NCBI RefSeq assembly: GCF_000813825.1
Contig: NZ_JWTA01000002.1
Coordinates: 119,040-183,039, forward strand
Direction of reading: 5' to 3'
From: Chryseobacterium taiwanense
GTDB taxonomy: Bacteria; Bacteroidota; Bacteroidia; Flavobacteriales; Weeksellaceae
DNA length: 64,000 nt
The notes below the pieces were generated by a model. That model worked only from the letters and a program-made list of their open reading frames with translations. It was not told where the DNA came from and did not search any database. This document shows, one piece after another, positions 1 through 7,900 of the stretch. The position numbers and the translations under genes were made by a program. Position 1 is the stretch's first letter. Every line of letters starts with the position of its first letter.

Positions 1-1
1 G

Positions 2-787
2 GAAGAAAATGAAGTCTATGCTAACGGAATTTTCCATTTTGAAGACAATAAAGCGCAAAAAATATTCACAGATTGGACGAGGGTGAGGCTCGATCCTAAT
101 CTGAATGCTCAAATTGTAGATTCATTACAGACCAATCAGCAGATTCAGATCCTTAAAAAAGAAGAAACGATTCTGAAACTAGGAGAAAGAAGTGCAAACT
201 GGTACAAAATTTCTTATCAGAAAGGAGGTAAAGCTTCCGAAGGGTATATTTGGGGCGGAAATCTTTGTGTAGGATATAGAAATAAAAATGGGTATGATTT
301 TCTTTTTGGAATAACAAAAACAATAAAGAAAAAGGATAAAAACTCTACTCAGGATTATGATCAAAACATTGCAAGTGTAAAAGTTCTTGAAGGAAATATT
401 TTGGTAGATGAGGCTTCTTTTGATACAGGTTCTGGTGAAAGCTTGAGCTATGGTACATTCAATATTGAAAGTAATCATAAACTTCAAAATGTAGAACTGA
501 CCTTAAAAGCAATGGTTTCGGGTGAAGCCTGTGGAATTGCGAGCTATGATCAGTATGTTCTTTTTAAAGACAAAAAACTGATTGTTCTGCCGCAATTAAT
601 GAACGTAGGAGATGCCGATGTATATTACCATAGTGAAGAATTTGTTTTCCCAAACGACAAAGGTGGAATTCCAAATGCTTTTATCTTTAAAATGGAAGAA
701 ATGGAAAAAGATGACAGAGACCGTGAAAAGAAGAAAAAGGCATCAAGAACCTACCTTTGGGACGGAAATTCTTACAAATTGAAATAA
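2..787 (+). CDS. SH3-domain-like protein, 5' end outside window
   Basis: The reading frame is open from base 2, so the true start lies upstream of the window; a GTG at 83 is only an internal codon. The first 90 or so visible residues (VRLDPNLNAQIVDSL, then WYKISY and EGYIWGGNLC) resemble a bacterial SH3-type fold, which usually binds cell-wall or peptide ligands. The rest is a mixed alpha/beta region, and the C terminus is a charged Glu/Lys stretch followed by SRTYLWDGNSYKLK. No catalytic motif is visible. A strong terminator follows directly. Function is unknown, and the SH3 reading rests on pattern recognition only. Confidence 0.7.
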   Translation, partial: EENEVYANGIFHFEDNKAQKIFTDWTRVRLDPNLNAQIVDSLQTNQQIQILKKEETILKLGERSANWYKISYQKGGKASEGYIWGGNLCVGYRNKNGYDFLFGITKTIKKKDKNSTQDYDQNIASVKVLEGNILVDEASFDTGSGESLSYGTFNIESNHKLQNVELTLKAMVSGEACGIASYDQYVLFKDKKLIVLPQLMNVGDADVYYHSEEFVFPNDKGGIPNAFIFKMEEMEKDDRDREKKKKASRTYLWDGNSYKLK

Positions 788-808
788 AATATTTTTTATA
801 ATAGATTT

Positions 809-845
809 AAAAACCACTGTATATTTACGGTGGTTTTATTTTTAT
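809..845 (+). terminator. Rho-independent terminator after the SH3-like gene
   Basis: An 11-bp stem (AAACCACTGTA pairing with TACGGTGGTTT, one G-T pair) with a 4-base loop is followed by a run of T residues. It separates the SH3-like gene from the small gene that starts a few bases later. Confidence 0.75.
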
Positions 846-848
846 ACA

Positions 849-1142
849 ATGAAAAAAATAATGACAAAAGGAGAACTTTATGATCTAAAATATACGCTTT
901 CAGATCTTATTTATCCAAGATTAAAAGAATTTAAAGACAAGGTGGATAGTAAAAATGCACCTACCATACCTGATCTTTCAAATGTCGAACATTTTACTAA
1001 AGATACTTCTTTTAAAGAAAAAGAAAAATATTGGAGTGAGATATTAGATGAAATGATTTTTCCCTTCGAATATCATGTTTATCCTGAGAATTTTGAACAT
1101 TTGGAACTTCAAGATATTAATGAAAGAGTGGAAAAGGATTAA
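849..1142 (+). CDS. Small conserved hypothetical protein
   Basis: This 97-residue soluble, acidic protein has no signal peptide. The pattern of a Leu/Ile-rich helix followed by PRLKEFK, then a Trp-containing stretch and LDEMIFPFEY, recalls small proteins often seen in phages (PRLK.F ... W...LD.MI..FE). That similarity is from memory and untested. It starts just after a terminator, and a second in-frame Met at residue 5 is an alternative start. It is followed 44 bp later by another small soluble protein in the same direction. Function unknown. Confidence 0.55.
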   Translation: MKKIMTKGELYDLKYTLSDLIYPRLKEFKDKVDSKNAPTIPDLSNVEHFTKDTSFKEKEKYWSEILDEMIFPFEYHVYPENFEHLELQDINERVEKD

Positions 1143-1186
1143 AGCTTTTTGCAAAGTATTTTACTAATCTTTGGTTTTAATTATAC

Positions 1187-1690
1187 ATGATGGATTATTT
1201 TATTTACTCGTTAGAGCATATTTATACGGACGAAACTCATCGTGATTGTAAATTTTTAGGATATTTCGACGATTCTGAAGAAATGGAAAAAGCAAAGCAA
1301 AGGTTACTGCTTTTACCAGGATTTTCAGAATATCCAAATGATTTTTATATAAAAAAATATGAACTCAATAAAGTGTATTGGCAGAATGGTTTTACAGAGG
1401 TTGTTGGTGAAATAGGAAGAGATTATTTACCCGAAGAAGATTTAGTTCCCGATTATAATCAAACAATTAAAAAACTAAACTTAAAGACGGTCTTTAAAAT
1501 AAGTCATACTTACACGATTCATACATTTTTGGATGATGAAAGAGAAATAGGTGTGTTTTCTGATGAAAAAATGGCAAATGATGTTGTTGATTTTCTCAAA
1601 CAAAAAGAAGGCTTTAATCATTGTCCAGAAGGTTTTATAATTGATGAAATTCTGTTGAATGACCAACAATGCACTTCCGGATTTGGATAA
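1187..1690 (+). CDS. Tandem DUF7336-like protein
   Basis: The 167-residue protein appears to contain two related modules. The first (residues about 3-75) has YSLEHIYTDE, CKFLGYFDDSEE, LPGFSEYPNDFYIKKYEL and YWQNGF. The second (about 98-165) repeats the order KISHTYTI, REIGVFSDEKMA, KEGFNHCPEGFIIDEI and SGFG. This layout (hydrophobic strand, 'iGvysse', helix, 'GF..yPegF.i...L') matches what is recalled of DUF7336 proteins, which are cytosolic and uncharacterised. Two consecutive Met codons make the start ambiguous by one residue. The double-domain form suggests an internal duplication. Confidence 0.65.
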   Translation: MMDYFIYSLEHIYTDETHRDCKFLGYFDDSEEMEKAKQRLLLLPGFSEYPNDFYIKKYELNKVYWQNGFTEVVGEIGRDYLPEEDLVPDYNQTIKKLNLKTVFKISHTYTIHTFLDDEREIGVFSDEKMANDVVDFLKQKEGFNHCPEGFIIDEILLNDQQCTSGFG

Positions 1691-1740
1691 TGTCTGAAAA
1701 TTGTCTGAAAAGATAATGGCGAATCTTTAATAAAAGGAAA

Positions 1741-1776
1741 ATAAAAACAAAAAACCTCACAATGAAAATTGTGAGG
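1741..1776 (-). terminator. Terminator of the tRNA-Pro/Arg operon (copy A)
   Basis: Read on the minus strand, a 9-bp perfect stem (CCTCACAAT/ATTGTGAGG) with a 4-base loop is followed by a T-rich tract. It lies 7 bp beyond the tRNA-Arg 3' end and has a diverged counterpart in copy B. Confidence 0.85.
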
Positions 1777-1782
1777 TCTATG

Positions 1783-1856
1783 TGAGCGCGAAAGGATTCG
1801 AACCTTTGACCGTCTGCTTAGAAGGCAGATGCTCTATCCAGCTGAGCTACGCACCC
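1783..1856 (-). tRNA. tRNA-Arg (UCU), copy A
   Basis: The reverse complement folds as a 74-nt cloverleaf. The acceptor is GGGTGCG/CGCGCTC, the anticodon stem TCTGC/GCAGA encloses CTTCTAA (anticodon TCT), and the T arm contains GGTTCGAATCC. CCA is not encoded. The gene body is identical to the copy at 14161-14234. Confidence 0.95.
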
Positions 1857-1886
1857 ATTATAATTTTGAAAAAATTATGAAAACTG

Positions 1887-1961
1887 TCGGGGCGGCAGGA
1901 TTCGAACCTGCGACCTCCTGGTCCCAAACCAGGCGCGATGACCGGACTACGCTACGCCCCG
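1887..1961 (-). tRNA. tRNA-Pro (UGG), copy A
   Basis: This 75-nt cloverleaf on the minus strand has acceptor CGGGGCG/CGCCCCG and anticodon stem CCTGG/CCAGG around TTTGGGA (anticodon TGG), with a canonical T loop. CCA is not encoded. It is transcribed ahead of tRNA-Arg and is identical to the copy at 14267-14341. Confidence 0.95.
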
Positions 1962-2006
1962 ATTGAGGTCATCTTGTAACAAGAATTACCTTGTTTTTTG
2001 TGGGTG

Positions 2007-2014
2007 CAAATATA
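2007..2014 (-). promoter_or_regulatory. -7 promoter box of tRNA operon copy A
   Basis: TATATTTG on the minus strand is an exact match to the Bacteroidetes -7 consensus TAnnTTTG, 45 bp upstream of tRNA-Pro. The surrounding GTGCAAATATAGA also occurs in the promoter of the second tRNA operon. No clear -33 TTG was found. Confidence 0.6.
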
Positions 2015-2211
2015 GAGTGTTTTTTTGAATTATAAAAATAAAATTGCAATAATTTTTTATTAATATTTTAGAGATCTTTTTATAATAGCTTTACATGATT
2101 AATAACCATTGTTTTATGCTAGATTTGGATGAGAAATAAAATTTTAACTTTAGTATTTTTGTTATTACTGATTATTACTGTTTTTAGGTTTTCCAAACTT
2201 AACCAAAGTGC

Positions 2212-3072
2212 TTATATAATCTTTTCATAATGATTATAAAATGGTAACGATTTATAATATCTCAATAAATAATCATAGATTATCATCTCAAACAGTCTCT
2301 GATTAGAAACAAATATCCTGTTGATATTCATATGGAAGATACTTTGAAAAAAATCTCGCATAGACATTTTTAAAGATTGATTTTGATAATGATGAAGAAT
2401 ATTCTGAAATGTGGAATTACTTTCTTGAATGTTAGAAATAATGATACTTTTTTCTTCTGAAAACTCTTCTGATTGAACAAAGTCTAAAAACGAGGGTTTA
2501 AATTTTCGGTATTTTTTATCTAATTGTGAGTTAAGTTTTTTATCGGCATTGAATTCCTGTTTAAAGCTTTCATTGAAATTTTTGATCCAATCTAGTTTTT
2601 CCTGAATAGAAAGGTTGAGTTTGTTTAAAATTTGATCAATATAGTAAAGGCTAACTATAATTTTTTCTTCATCGTCATATTGTAAATATTGTAGAGTAAG
2701 CTTACTATTTTTATAGAATAAAATTTCAGCTTCTTCTATGGTGTTTTCTCCATATCTCTCTATCTCCCTATTATAGGTGTCAACTATGATATTGGAAATC
2801 TCTTTACTGTTTGTGTATTTTTGAAGAGATTCGTTAATTCTATGTAAGATATTGTTGTAATTTTCTATATCACAAAGCTTAAATCTTAATCTTAAATGCG
2901 GTTTTGGGTCATTATAACGAATGAAAAACCATTTTGAGATATAATTGTTCTCTTGAAAGTGTTCTACTAAAGGTTGTACTACTTCTTCCAAAATAAGATC
3001 AGCTGTTTTCACTCCTGTATAAATCTTCAGGTATAGCCATTCAGTTCCGGGAATATATTTTCTTTTTATCAT
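2212..3072 (-). CDS. LanB elimination domain protein (split lantibiotic dehydratase, C-terminal part)
   Basis: This 286-residue protein matches the stand-alone SpaB C-terminal / 'thiopeptide-type bacteriocin biosynthesis' family. Its N terminus reads WLYLKIYTG, followed by QPLVEHF and the hallmark WFFIRYNDPKPHLRLRF at about residues 48-64. In class I lanthipeptide synthesis this domain removes glutamate from glutamylated Ser/Thr to leave dehydroalanine or dehydrobutyrine. The gene lies 12 bp downstream of the glutamylation-domain gene and is last in the operon. Splitting LanB into two polypeptides is known from Bacteroidetes lanthipeptide clusters (pinensins, from memory). The protein is cytosolic. 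Confidence 0.88.
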   Translation of the reverse strand: MIKRKYIPGTEWLYLKIYTGVKTADLILEEVVQPLVEHFQENNYISKWFFIRYNDPKPHLRLRFKLCDIENYNNILHRINESLQKYTNSKEISNIIVDTYNREIERYGENTIEEAEILFYKNSKLTLQYLQYDDEEKIIVSLYYIDQILNKLNLSIQEKLDWIKNFNESFKQEFNADKKLNSQLDKKYRKFKPSFLDFVQSEEFSEEKSIIISNIQESNSTFQNILHHYQNQSLKMSMRDFFQSIFHMNINRIFVSNQRLFEMIIYDYLLRYYKSLPFYNHYEKII

Positions 3073-3084
3073 TGTTTTTCTTTT

Positions 3085-5289
3085 CTATCTTTTTCGATAC
3101 ATTGGAAATACAAACTCACGCTTAAAATCATCATTTTCATTATACAAAAACTCTTCAATTATCACTGATTTTTCACTTTTTACATTTTGTGCGAAAAGCT
3201 TTACCATATCATTATTTTCTAGGTTAATGGCGATTGTATTATCAGATTTCACCAATTGCACCCATTGAGGAATTCGTCTTTTTTTTCTCCAGATTTTAAT
3301 CTCTTCTTTATTGTTTATTAATTTTTCTAAGAAAGCAATCTCTTTTTCTGTGATCTTCCACTGTGCTTTTGAAAGAATAATATTGTTGTATTCCACTCTT
3401 GGCAAGAATTGATAGATATGGCTTAAGCCTCCCCAATCAAAATACAATCCTGTTCTTCTATTTTGGGAATTCAGTTCTGATAAAAAATGATAAATCGGAA
3501 GGGTATTGGTATAATAATTATGGGCGTTCGTTAAATAAGGCTTTACTTCTCTGTTGAGTCTTTTAGAGCGTAAAACAATTTTGTCATTCTTTAAAGAAAT
3601 GTTTAGATCATCAACAGGTATTTGGTTTTCTTCAGGAAGAGCAGATTGTGCCAGATAAGGAATTTCATACTGTCGTAGCGTAGGTCTTCTGATTACGTTT
3701 CCTATCCTTGCTTCAGGTAAATGAATGATTTCTGCTACAATATAGTCGGAATTGAGCTCCTGCTCTTTTTTTGTAATTGTTTTTGTCAGGTCTTGTACTT
3801 CTGATTTTTGAGAGCAAAACCTGCCTAATAGATTCGCAGCACTGCTTCCACCTCCATTCCCAATGTATATTTTTTCTTCATTATCTTCAGAAATTATTTC
3901 CGCCATAAAAGAAAAAGTATCAGGTAAATCGTGCCAGTTTTCTTGAAACTCTTTGAAGTCTTCATCTGATAATTTAATACTGAACTGATTTTCTAGCATT
4001 GCTTCCTGTAACTTTTCATTGAGGATTTTCTGAACAGGGGTAAGATGGATTGTAAGATTCTGTTTTTGCTGTAAGTGTGAAATTTGTAAATCTTCTAAAT
4101 AGGGATGAACTCCTTTTGCTATATAGTTCTGCTTGTAGCCTATTCCTATCTCAGTATCTAAAACTACTGTTAAAGGTACTTCCTCTGACTCAAATCGCTC
4201 AGAAAAAGCTTTTTTGAATGCTGATAAATGAGTATCTTTATTAAATAGGGTTAATTTATTTAAAAAACTTATGGCTTTCTTAAGCTCTTTACTCCAACGA
4301 GATGGGAGCTTGAATTTTTCTTTATGATACAGATCAGTTTGAAAAAGATATTTTTGATCGTATTCAGTAATTACTGATTTAATAAGTTCTTCTATTTCGT
4401 GATACTTTGATATAGGATTTCCTATGTTTTCATCAAGCTCTTCAAGCTTATTTTGTATGGAGTGTAAGATTTCGGTTTCTGTTTTAGCTCCAATCTTATT
4501 TAATGCAGAAATGATGGTTTCTAAAAAGTCATTTCCGGAAACAGTAGGTTCAAGTTTGCTTATCAGTACCTGATTGTCTATTAATTCTCCTACAAACTCA
4601 ATAGCTTCATCTTGTGTTATTTCTGAATTAACAAGAATGTTGGCAATATCACCAATGGTTTTTCCTTGCTTGGAAAATTCCAATATTTCCTGTAGCTCTC
4701 TGGAAATAGGGGCGGATGAAATAATGTACTCTCTTTTTCCGTTATTGTACTCGTATTCGATATAACGAATTTTTCTTCCTACAATGTAAATACTATTATT
4801 AGGATAAAAAGAGAGTTTATTTCTTATCTCAGGAACATTTACGAAATGCTGAGCTAAAGAAACAAGAAAATGCATATCCAGCTTAGTGTCTCTTATTTTG
4901 TTGTTGATTGTCGGTTGTAGATCATCATCTTCAAAACTGAGTTGATTTAAAATATCGTTGCTGAATTTTCCCAACCCGACCCCAGAAAACAAACCAAAAG
5001 GTGTACATCGTGTACTTATACGGCTGTAATATTTTAATAGCGTATGTTTTAATTTTTCAATTTCCTTTGGTGAAAGCACTTTTTCAGAATTTATCCACTT
5101 GTTTAATTCTTTATGTAAAGAAGGTGAAGCTAGATAAACAGCTTCTTGAAACACGGGGTTTACAAAAATATCTTTTAATTCTTCATCTGAAATTTCATCT
5201 TTATTTACTTTCTCCTGAAATTTTTTACATGATAATAAGTGAGTGCGGACAACAAACTCTTCGAAAAATTGATAAGGGAAATGAGACAT
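3085..5289 (-). CDS. LanB glutamylation domain protein (split lantibiotic dehydratase, N-terminal part)
   Basis: The 734-residue protein has the Lant_dehydr_N signature STRCTPFGLFSG at residues 92-103 and the late motif REVKPYLTNAHNYY at about 580-593. Full-length LanB proteins of about 1000 residues carry a further elimination domain; here it is encoded by the next gene. The family transfers glutamate from Glu-tRNA to Ser/Thr side chains of the precursor. The ATG follows the hydrolase stop codon with no spacing (TAAATG), so translation is probably coupled. No LanC cyclase gene is visible in the window. Confidence 0.92.
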   Translation of the reverse strand: MSHFPYQFFEEFVVRTHLLSCKKFQEKVNKDEISDEELKDIFVNPVFQEAVYLASPSLHKELNKWINSEKVLSPKEIEKLKHTLLKYYSRISTRCTPFGLFSGVGLGKFSNDILNQLSFEDDDLQPTINNKIRDTKLDMHFLVSLAQHFVNVPEIRNKLSFYPNNSIYIVGRKIRYIEYEYNNGKREYIISSAPISRELQEILEFSKQGKTIGDIANILVNSEITQDEAIEFVGELIDNQVLISKLEPTVSGNDFLETIISALNKIGAKTETEILHSIQNKLEELDENIGNPISKYHEIEELIKSVITEYDQKYLFQTDLYHKEKFKLPSRWSKELKKAISFLNKLTLFNKDTHLSAFKKAFSERFESEEVPLTVVLDTEIGIGYKQNYIAKGVHPYLEDLQISHLQQKQNLTIHLTPVQKILNEKLQEAMLENQFSIKLSDEDFKEFQENWHDLPDTFSFMAEIISEDNEEKIYIGNGGGSSAANLLGRFCSQKSEVQDLTKTITKKEQELNSDYIVAEIIHLPEARIGNVIRRPTLRQYEIPYLAQSALPEENQIPVDDLNISLKNDKIVLRSKRLNREVKPYLTNAHNYYTNTLPIYHFLSELNSQNRRTGLYFDWGGLSHIYQFLPRVEYNNIILSKAQWKITEKEIAFLEKLINNKEEIKIWRKKRRIPQWVQLVKSDNTIAINLENNDMVKLFAQNVKSEKSVIIEEFLYNENDDFKREFVFPMYRKR

Positions 5290-7524
5290 TTAGTTTTGAA
5301 AAATAGGGATTTCTATATAGCTGTCATTATACCATTTGATCTCCAAAGGTTCTTTTGCATCAGCAATCGTTTCTTCACTCACATCTTTTCCTGTACCATA
5401 GTTTATTTGGACATCTGGACTTTTTCTAATTCCCAAAACCAGAACAAGTTTACTTCCTTTTTCTATTTTTCTACTGGTAAAAAAAGTATTATGCACAGGA
5501 ATAGTCTCTATGGTATGTGGTTTTAATAATTTTCTTTTTCCGCTGTCTTTTGCATAGCTAGCTCGTGCAAAATATTCATGTGATAACTTGAAATATTGAC
5601 CTGTTGCTAATTTCTCATAGATAGTTATCATAACATCCATATCTCTTTTATTGATGGATGTCTTTAAACTTCCGATAAAGCTGCCATTTATTTCAAAAGG
5701 CACATCAAAAGTATCACTCTCAAATACAAGTTTATCTTTTAAATTGGCTTTATATAGGGAGCTGTCCAATATTTTTTCTCCATCGAAACTTTGCATGGTA
5801 TCTTCTCTTTTCATAAAATCTATCTTTTGAAAGAGGAAGGATAATTCAGGTTTTGATTCCTGTAATTTTGTTTTATTTAAAAATAACTTTAATTTTTTAT
5901 TGCTTATTTTATCTATACTTACAACATTTTTCCATTGGTTAGAACCCATTACCTGAATATTAACTTTGTCTTTAAGAAATTCAGGTTTTTCTTTTCCTTT
6001 TAAAATATAGTCAAACCATTGATACGAAATAGCTTCTATATCAATCTTAGCGATAGGATCAATTTTATAGCCTTTGTATTCTTCGTCCACACCAGAGATT
6101 ACTCCACTATGGCTATATGGTCCAATCACAAAGTAATGATTAGCATTTTTGTTATATTTATAATGCTCATTATAATAATACATTGCCCCCCTCTGATCTG
6201 CATCAAAGTAGCCAGTAAATGTTAAAACAGGAATGTTAATTTTTGCAAAATCTTTTTTATAAGGGATTTTTGATTGCCAAAATGCATCAAAAGAAGGATG
6301 ATTTAACCATTTTTGAAAAACAGGATTGGTATTCCCAAACAGACTATCTAATGTATTAAATGCAATACCTTTTTTATAATAGGAATTATATAGGGAAATC
6401 CATTTTTTTTCATCACTAAAAAGCTTATTGTCTGTTTCCTTTTTTGCATAATTTAGCCATCGCAACATATAAGGGCTAAAACAATTATTGTACATAGGGA
6501 AATCTATTCCAAAACCAACGGATGCAGAAGGAATTATTGTCTTTAATGCCGGGTGCAAGTTTTTAGTAGCAGCCCATTGACTAAAACCATCATAACTTCC
6601 TCCTATCATTCCCACTTTACCATTGCTCCAAGGTTGTTTGATAATCCAGTCTATTACTTCATTTACATCTTCTGATTCAAACTCAAACGGACTAACTTCA
6701 TCTTTGCTTAAATAAACTCCCCTACTATAAGCATAAACAATGGCATATCCTTTAGTCAAATTAAGTTTTTCTTTATAAGTAAACTGTCCTACGTTATAAG
6801 TACTGAAATTTAATATTGTAGGAGTCCGAAGTTCTGATTTATTATATCTAATAATTCTCAATGCAACTTCTTTTCCTTTTTTTGTTTTTACTATAATGCT
6901 ATCTTTTACTAAAAACTCTTCCTCATCCAATTTTTTCAAAAGAGGCTTAGCTATAGAAAAAGTTTCAGTAATCATAGTATGATAGTTATAGTGCCTACAC
7001 AGTAAAACTGCATTTTTTAAAGATATACTATCCTGTATTATACTGTCTTTTAAAATTTTATTTATTTCATTTTTATTATATCCTTCTTTAAATTTAAAAG
7101 AATCTGGAATGAAATTTTTGGATAACAAGGACAAGTTTGAATATTTCTCTCTAAATAATCTTTCATAAGTTGACCGAATATCATTGGTTTTTGCCTTCTT
7201 CATTAAAATAAAGAGTTCAAATTGAATACCCACTATTTTTGAGTAATCCGGGTAAGAATCTTTGTAGAAATTACGAACTTTATTTAATGTATTAAGAGCA
7301 CCATCATAATCTTTATTCAAAATCTGAAATCTGAGATAATTATCTTTATACTTTAGAGAATCCTTCTCCTTATATATTTTCATAAGCTCCTTATTTAACT
7401 TAAGGAGCTTATTTTCAAATTCAGGGTTTTCAAGTTCTATTCTCTTAAAATATAGCTTTTGAGAAAAACAAAATGAAAATGAAAACAGAAATAATATCAA
7501 CCAAAATTTCTTTTTTTTATTCAT
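5290..7524 (-). CDS. Secreted CocE/NonD (S15-type) hydrolase in the lanthipeptide operon
   Basis: The 744-residue protein starts with a signal peptide (KKKKFWLILFLFSFSFCFSQ), then about 190 residues of helical, TPR-like sequence. An X-Pro dipeptidyl peptidase S15/CocE-type alpha/beta hydrolase domain follows from about 205. The likely triad is Ser310 in GGSYDG, an Asp in YFDAD (441-443) and His472 in PYSHSG. A C-terminal beta-rich region, as in CocE/X-Pro peptidases, follows. It sits between the precursor gene and LanB in one operon. A periplasmic role in trimming the exported peptide or in self-protection is inference. Family members also act as acylases or esterases. Confidence 0.8.
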   Translation of the reverse strand: MNKKKKFWLILFLFSFSFCFSQKLYFKRIELENPEFENKLLKLNKELMKIYKEKDSLKYKDNYLRFQILNKDYDGALNTLNKVRNFYKDSYPDYSKIVGIQFELFILMKKAKTNDIRSTYERLFREKYSNLSLLSKNFIPDSFKFKEGYNKNEINKILKDSIIQDSISLKNAVLLCRHYNYHTMITETFSIAKPLLKKLDEEEFLVKDSIIVKTKKGKEVALRIIRYNKSELRTPTILNFSTYNVGQFTYKEKLNLTKGYAIVYAYSRGVYLSKDEVSPFEFESEDVNEVIDWIIKQPWSNGKVGMIGGSYDGFSQWAATKNLHPALKTIIPSASVGFGIDFPMYNNCFSPYMLRWLNYAKKETDNKLFSDEKKWISLYNSYYKKGIAFNTLDSLFGNTNPVFQKWLNHPSFDAFWQSKIPYKKDFAKINIPVLTFTGYFDADQRGAMYYYNEHYKYNKNANHYFVIGPYSHSGVISGVDEEYKGYKIDPIAKIDIEAISYQWFDYILKGKEKPEFLKDKVNIQVMGSNQWKNVVSIDKISNKKLKLFLNKTKLQESKPELSFLFQKIDFMKREDTMQSFDGEKILDSSLYKANLKDKLVFESDTFDVPFEINGSFIGSLKTSINKRDMDVMITIYEKLATGQYFKLSHEYFARASYAKDSGKRKLLKPHTIETIPVHNTFFTSRKIEKGSKLVLVLGIRKSPDVQINYGTGKDVSEETIADAKEPLEIKWYNDSYIEIPIFQN

Positions 7525-7558
7525 CCAGAAGAATAATTGTAAATACTATAACTTATTG

Positions 7559-7786
7559 TTATAATTTGTTTAGTCCTTTGTTTATTCCTTTACTTACATT
7601 GTCATCCCCTCCAAGAATAACAACGGGAGGTATTGCTGTGTCTGCTGGTTTTGGAGGGCAATTTTTACTTGTAGTAGTATCTTTGACAGTCATTGTATCA
7701 TCATTTCCCTCGCCTCCTCTTATCATGTTCAATTTGGTTATTTGTATTTTTTTTAATGATAATTTTTTTTCAATTTGTTTTTTCAT
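7559..7786 (-). CDS. Probable class I lanthipeptide precursor
   Basis: This 75-residue peptide opens with a leader of the Bacteroidetes type: KKLSLKKIQITKLN, then IRGG at residues 22-25. The predicted core (26-75) contains Thr31, Thr33, Thr37-39, Ser40, Thr50 and Ser65 but only one Cys (Cys43, in NCPPKP), plus a second GG at 59-60 in VVILGGDD. The frame could start at 7867, but a promoter-like pair and palindrome lie between that codon and 7786, which favours the shorter form. The gene precedes the hydrolase by 34 bp and the split LanB genes, so it is the natural substrate candidate. At most one lanthionine ring could form. Confidence 0.82.
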   Translation of the reverse strand: MKKQIEKKLSLKKIQITKLNMIRGGEGNDDTMTVKDTTTSKNCPPKPADTAIPPVVILGGDDNVSKGINKGLNKL

Positions 7787-7812
7787 ATTAATAAAATTTT
7801 TAATTATGACCG

Positions 7813-7842
7813 CAAAATAAAATTCTTTGTTCTTTTTTTCAA
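7813..7842 (-). promoter_or_regulatory. Candidate promoter of the lanthipeptide operon
   Basis: On the minus strand, TTTTTG (-33 element ending at 7840) is followed after 19 bases by TTATTTTG, one mismatch from the Bacteroidetes -7 box TAnnTTTG. It lies about 26 bp upstream of the precursor ATG, and a palindrome sits 12 bp upstream of its -33 element. Confidence 0.5.
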
Positions 7843-7854
7843 AAATAATGATAT

Positions 7855-7872
7855 CGAAATTTATCAATTTCG
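7855..7872. promoter_or_regulatory. Palindromic operator candidate upstream of the precursor
   Basis: CGAAATT-TATC-AATTTCG is a perfect 7-bp inverted repeat around 4 bases. Fifteen of its bases recur upstream of the divergent operon (9749-9797), and the distance to the -33 element is the same within one base. It is probably bound by the adjacent AraC-type regulator (inference). Confidence 0.6.
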
Positions 7873-7900
7873 TATACGGTATTTCGCAATCAATTCATTA

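Noticed and set aside
7787..7867. Longer N terminus of the lanthipeptide precursor
   Set aside because: The extra 27 residues do not look like a leader, and they overlap the promoter pair and the operator palindrome.
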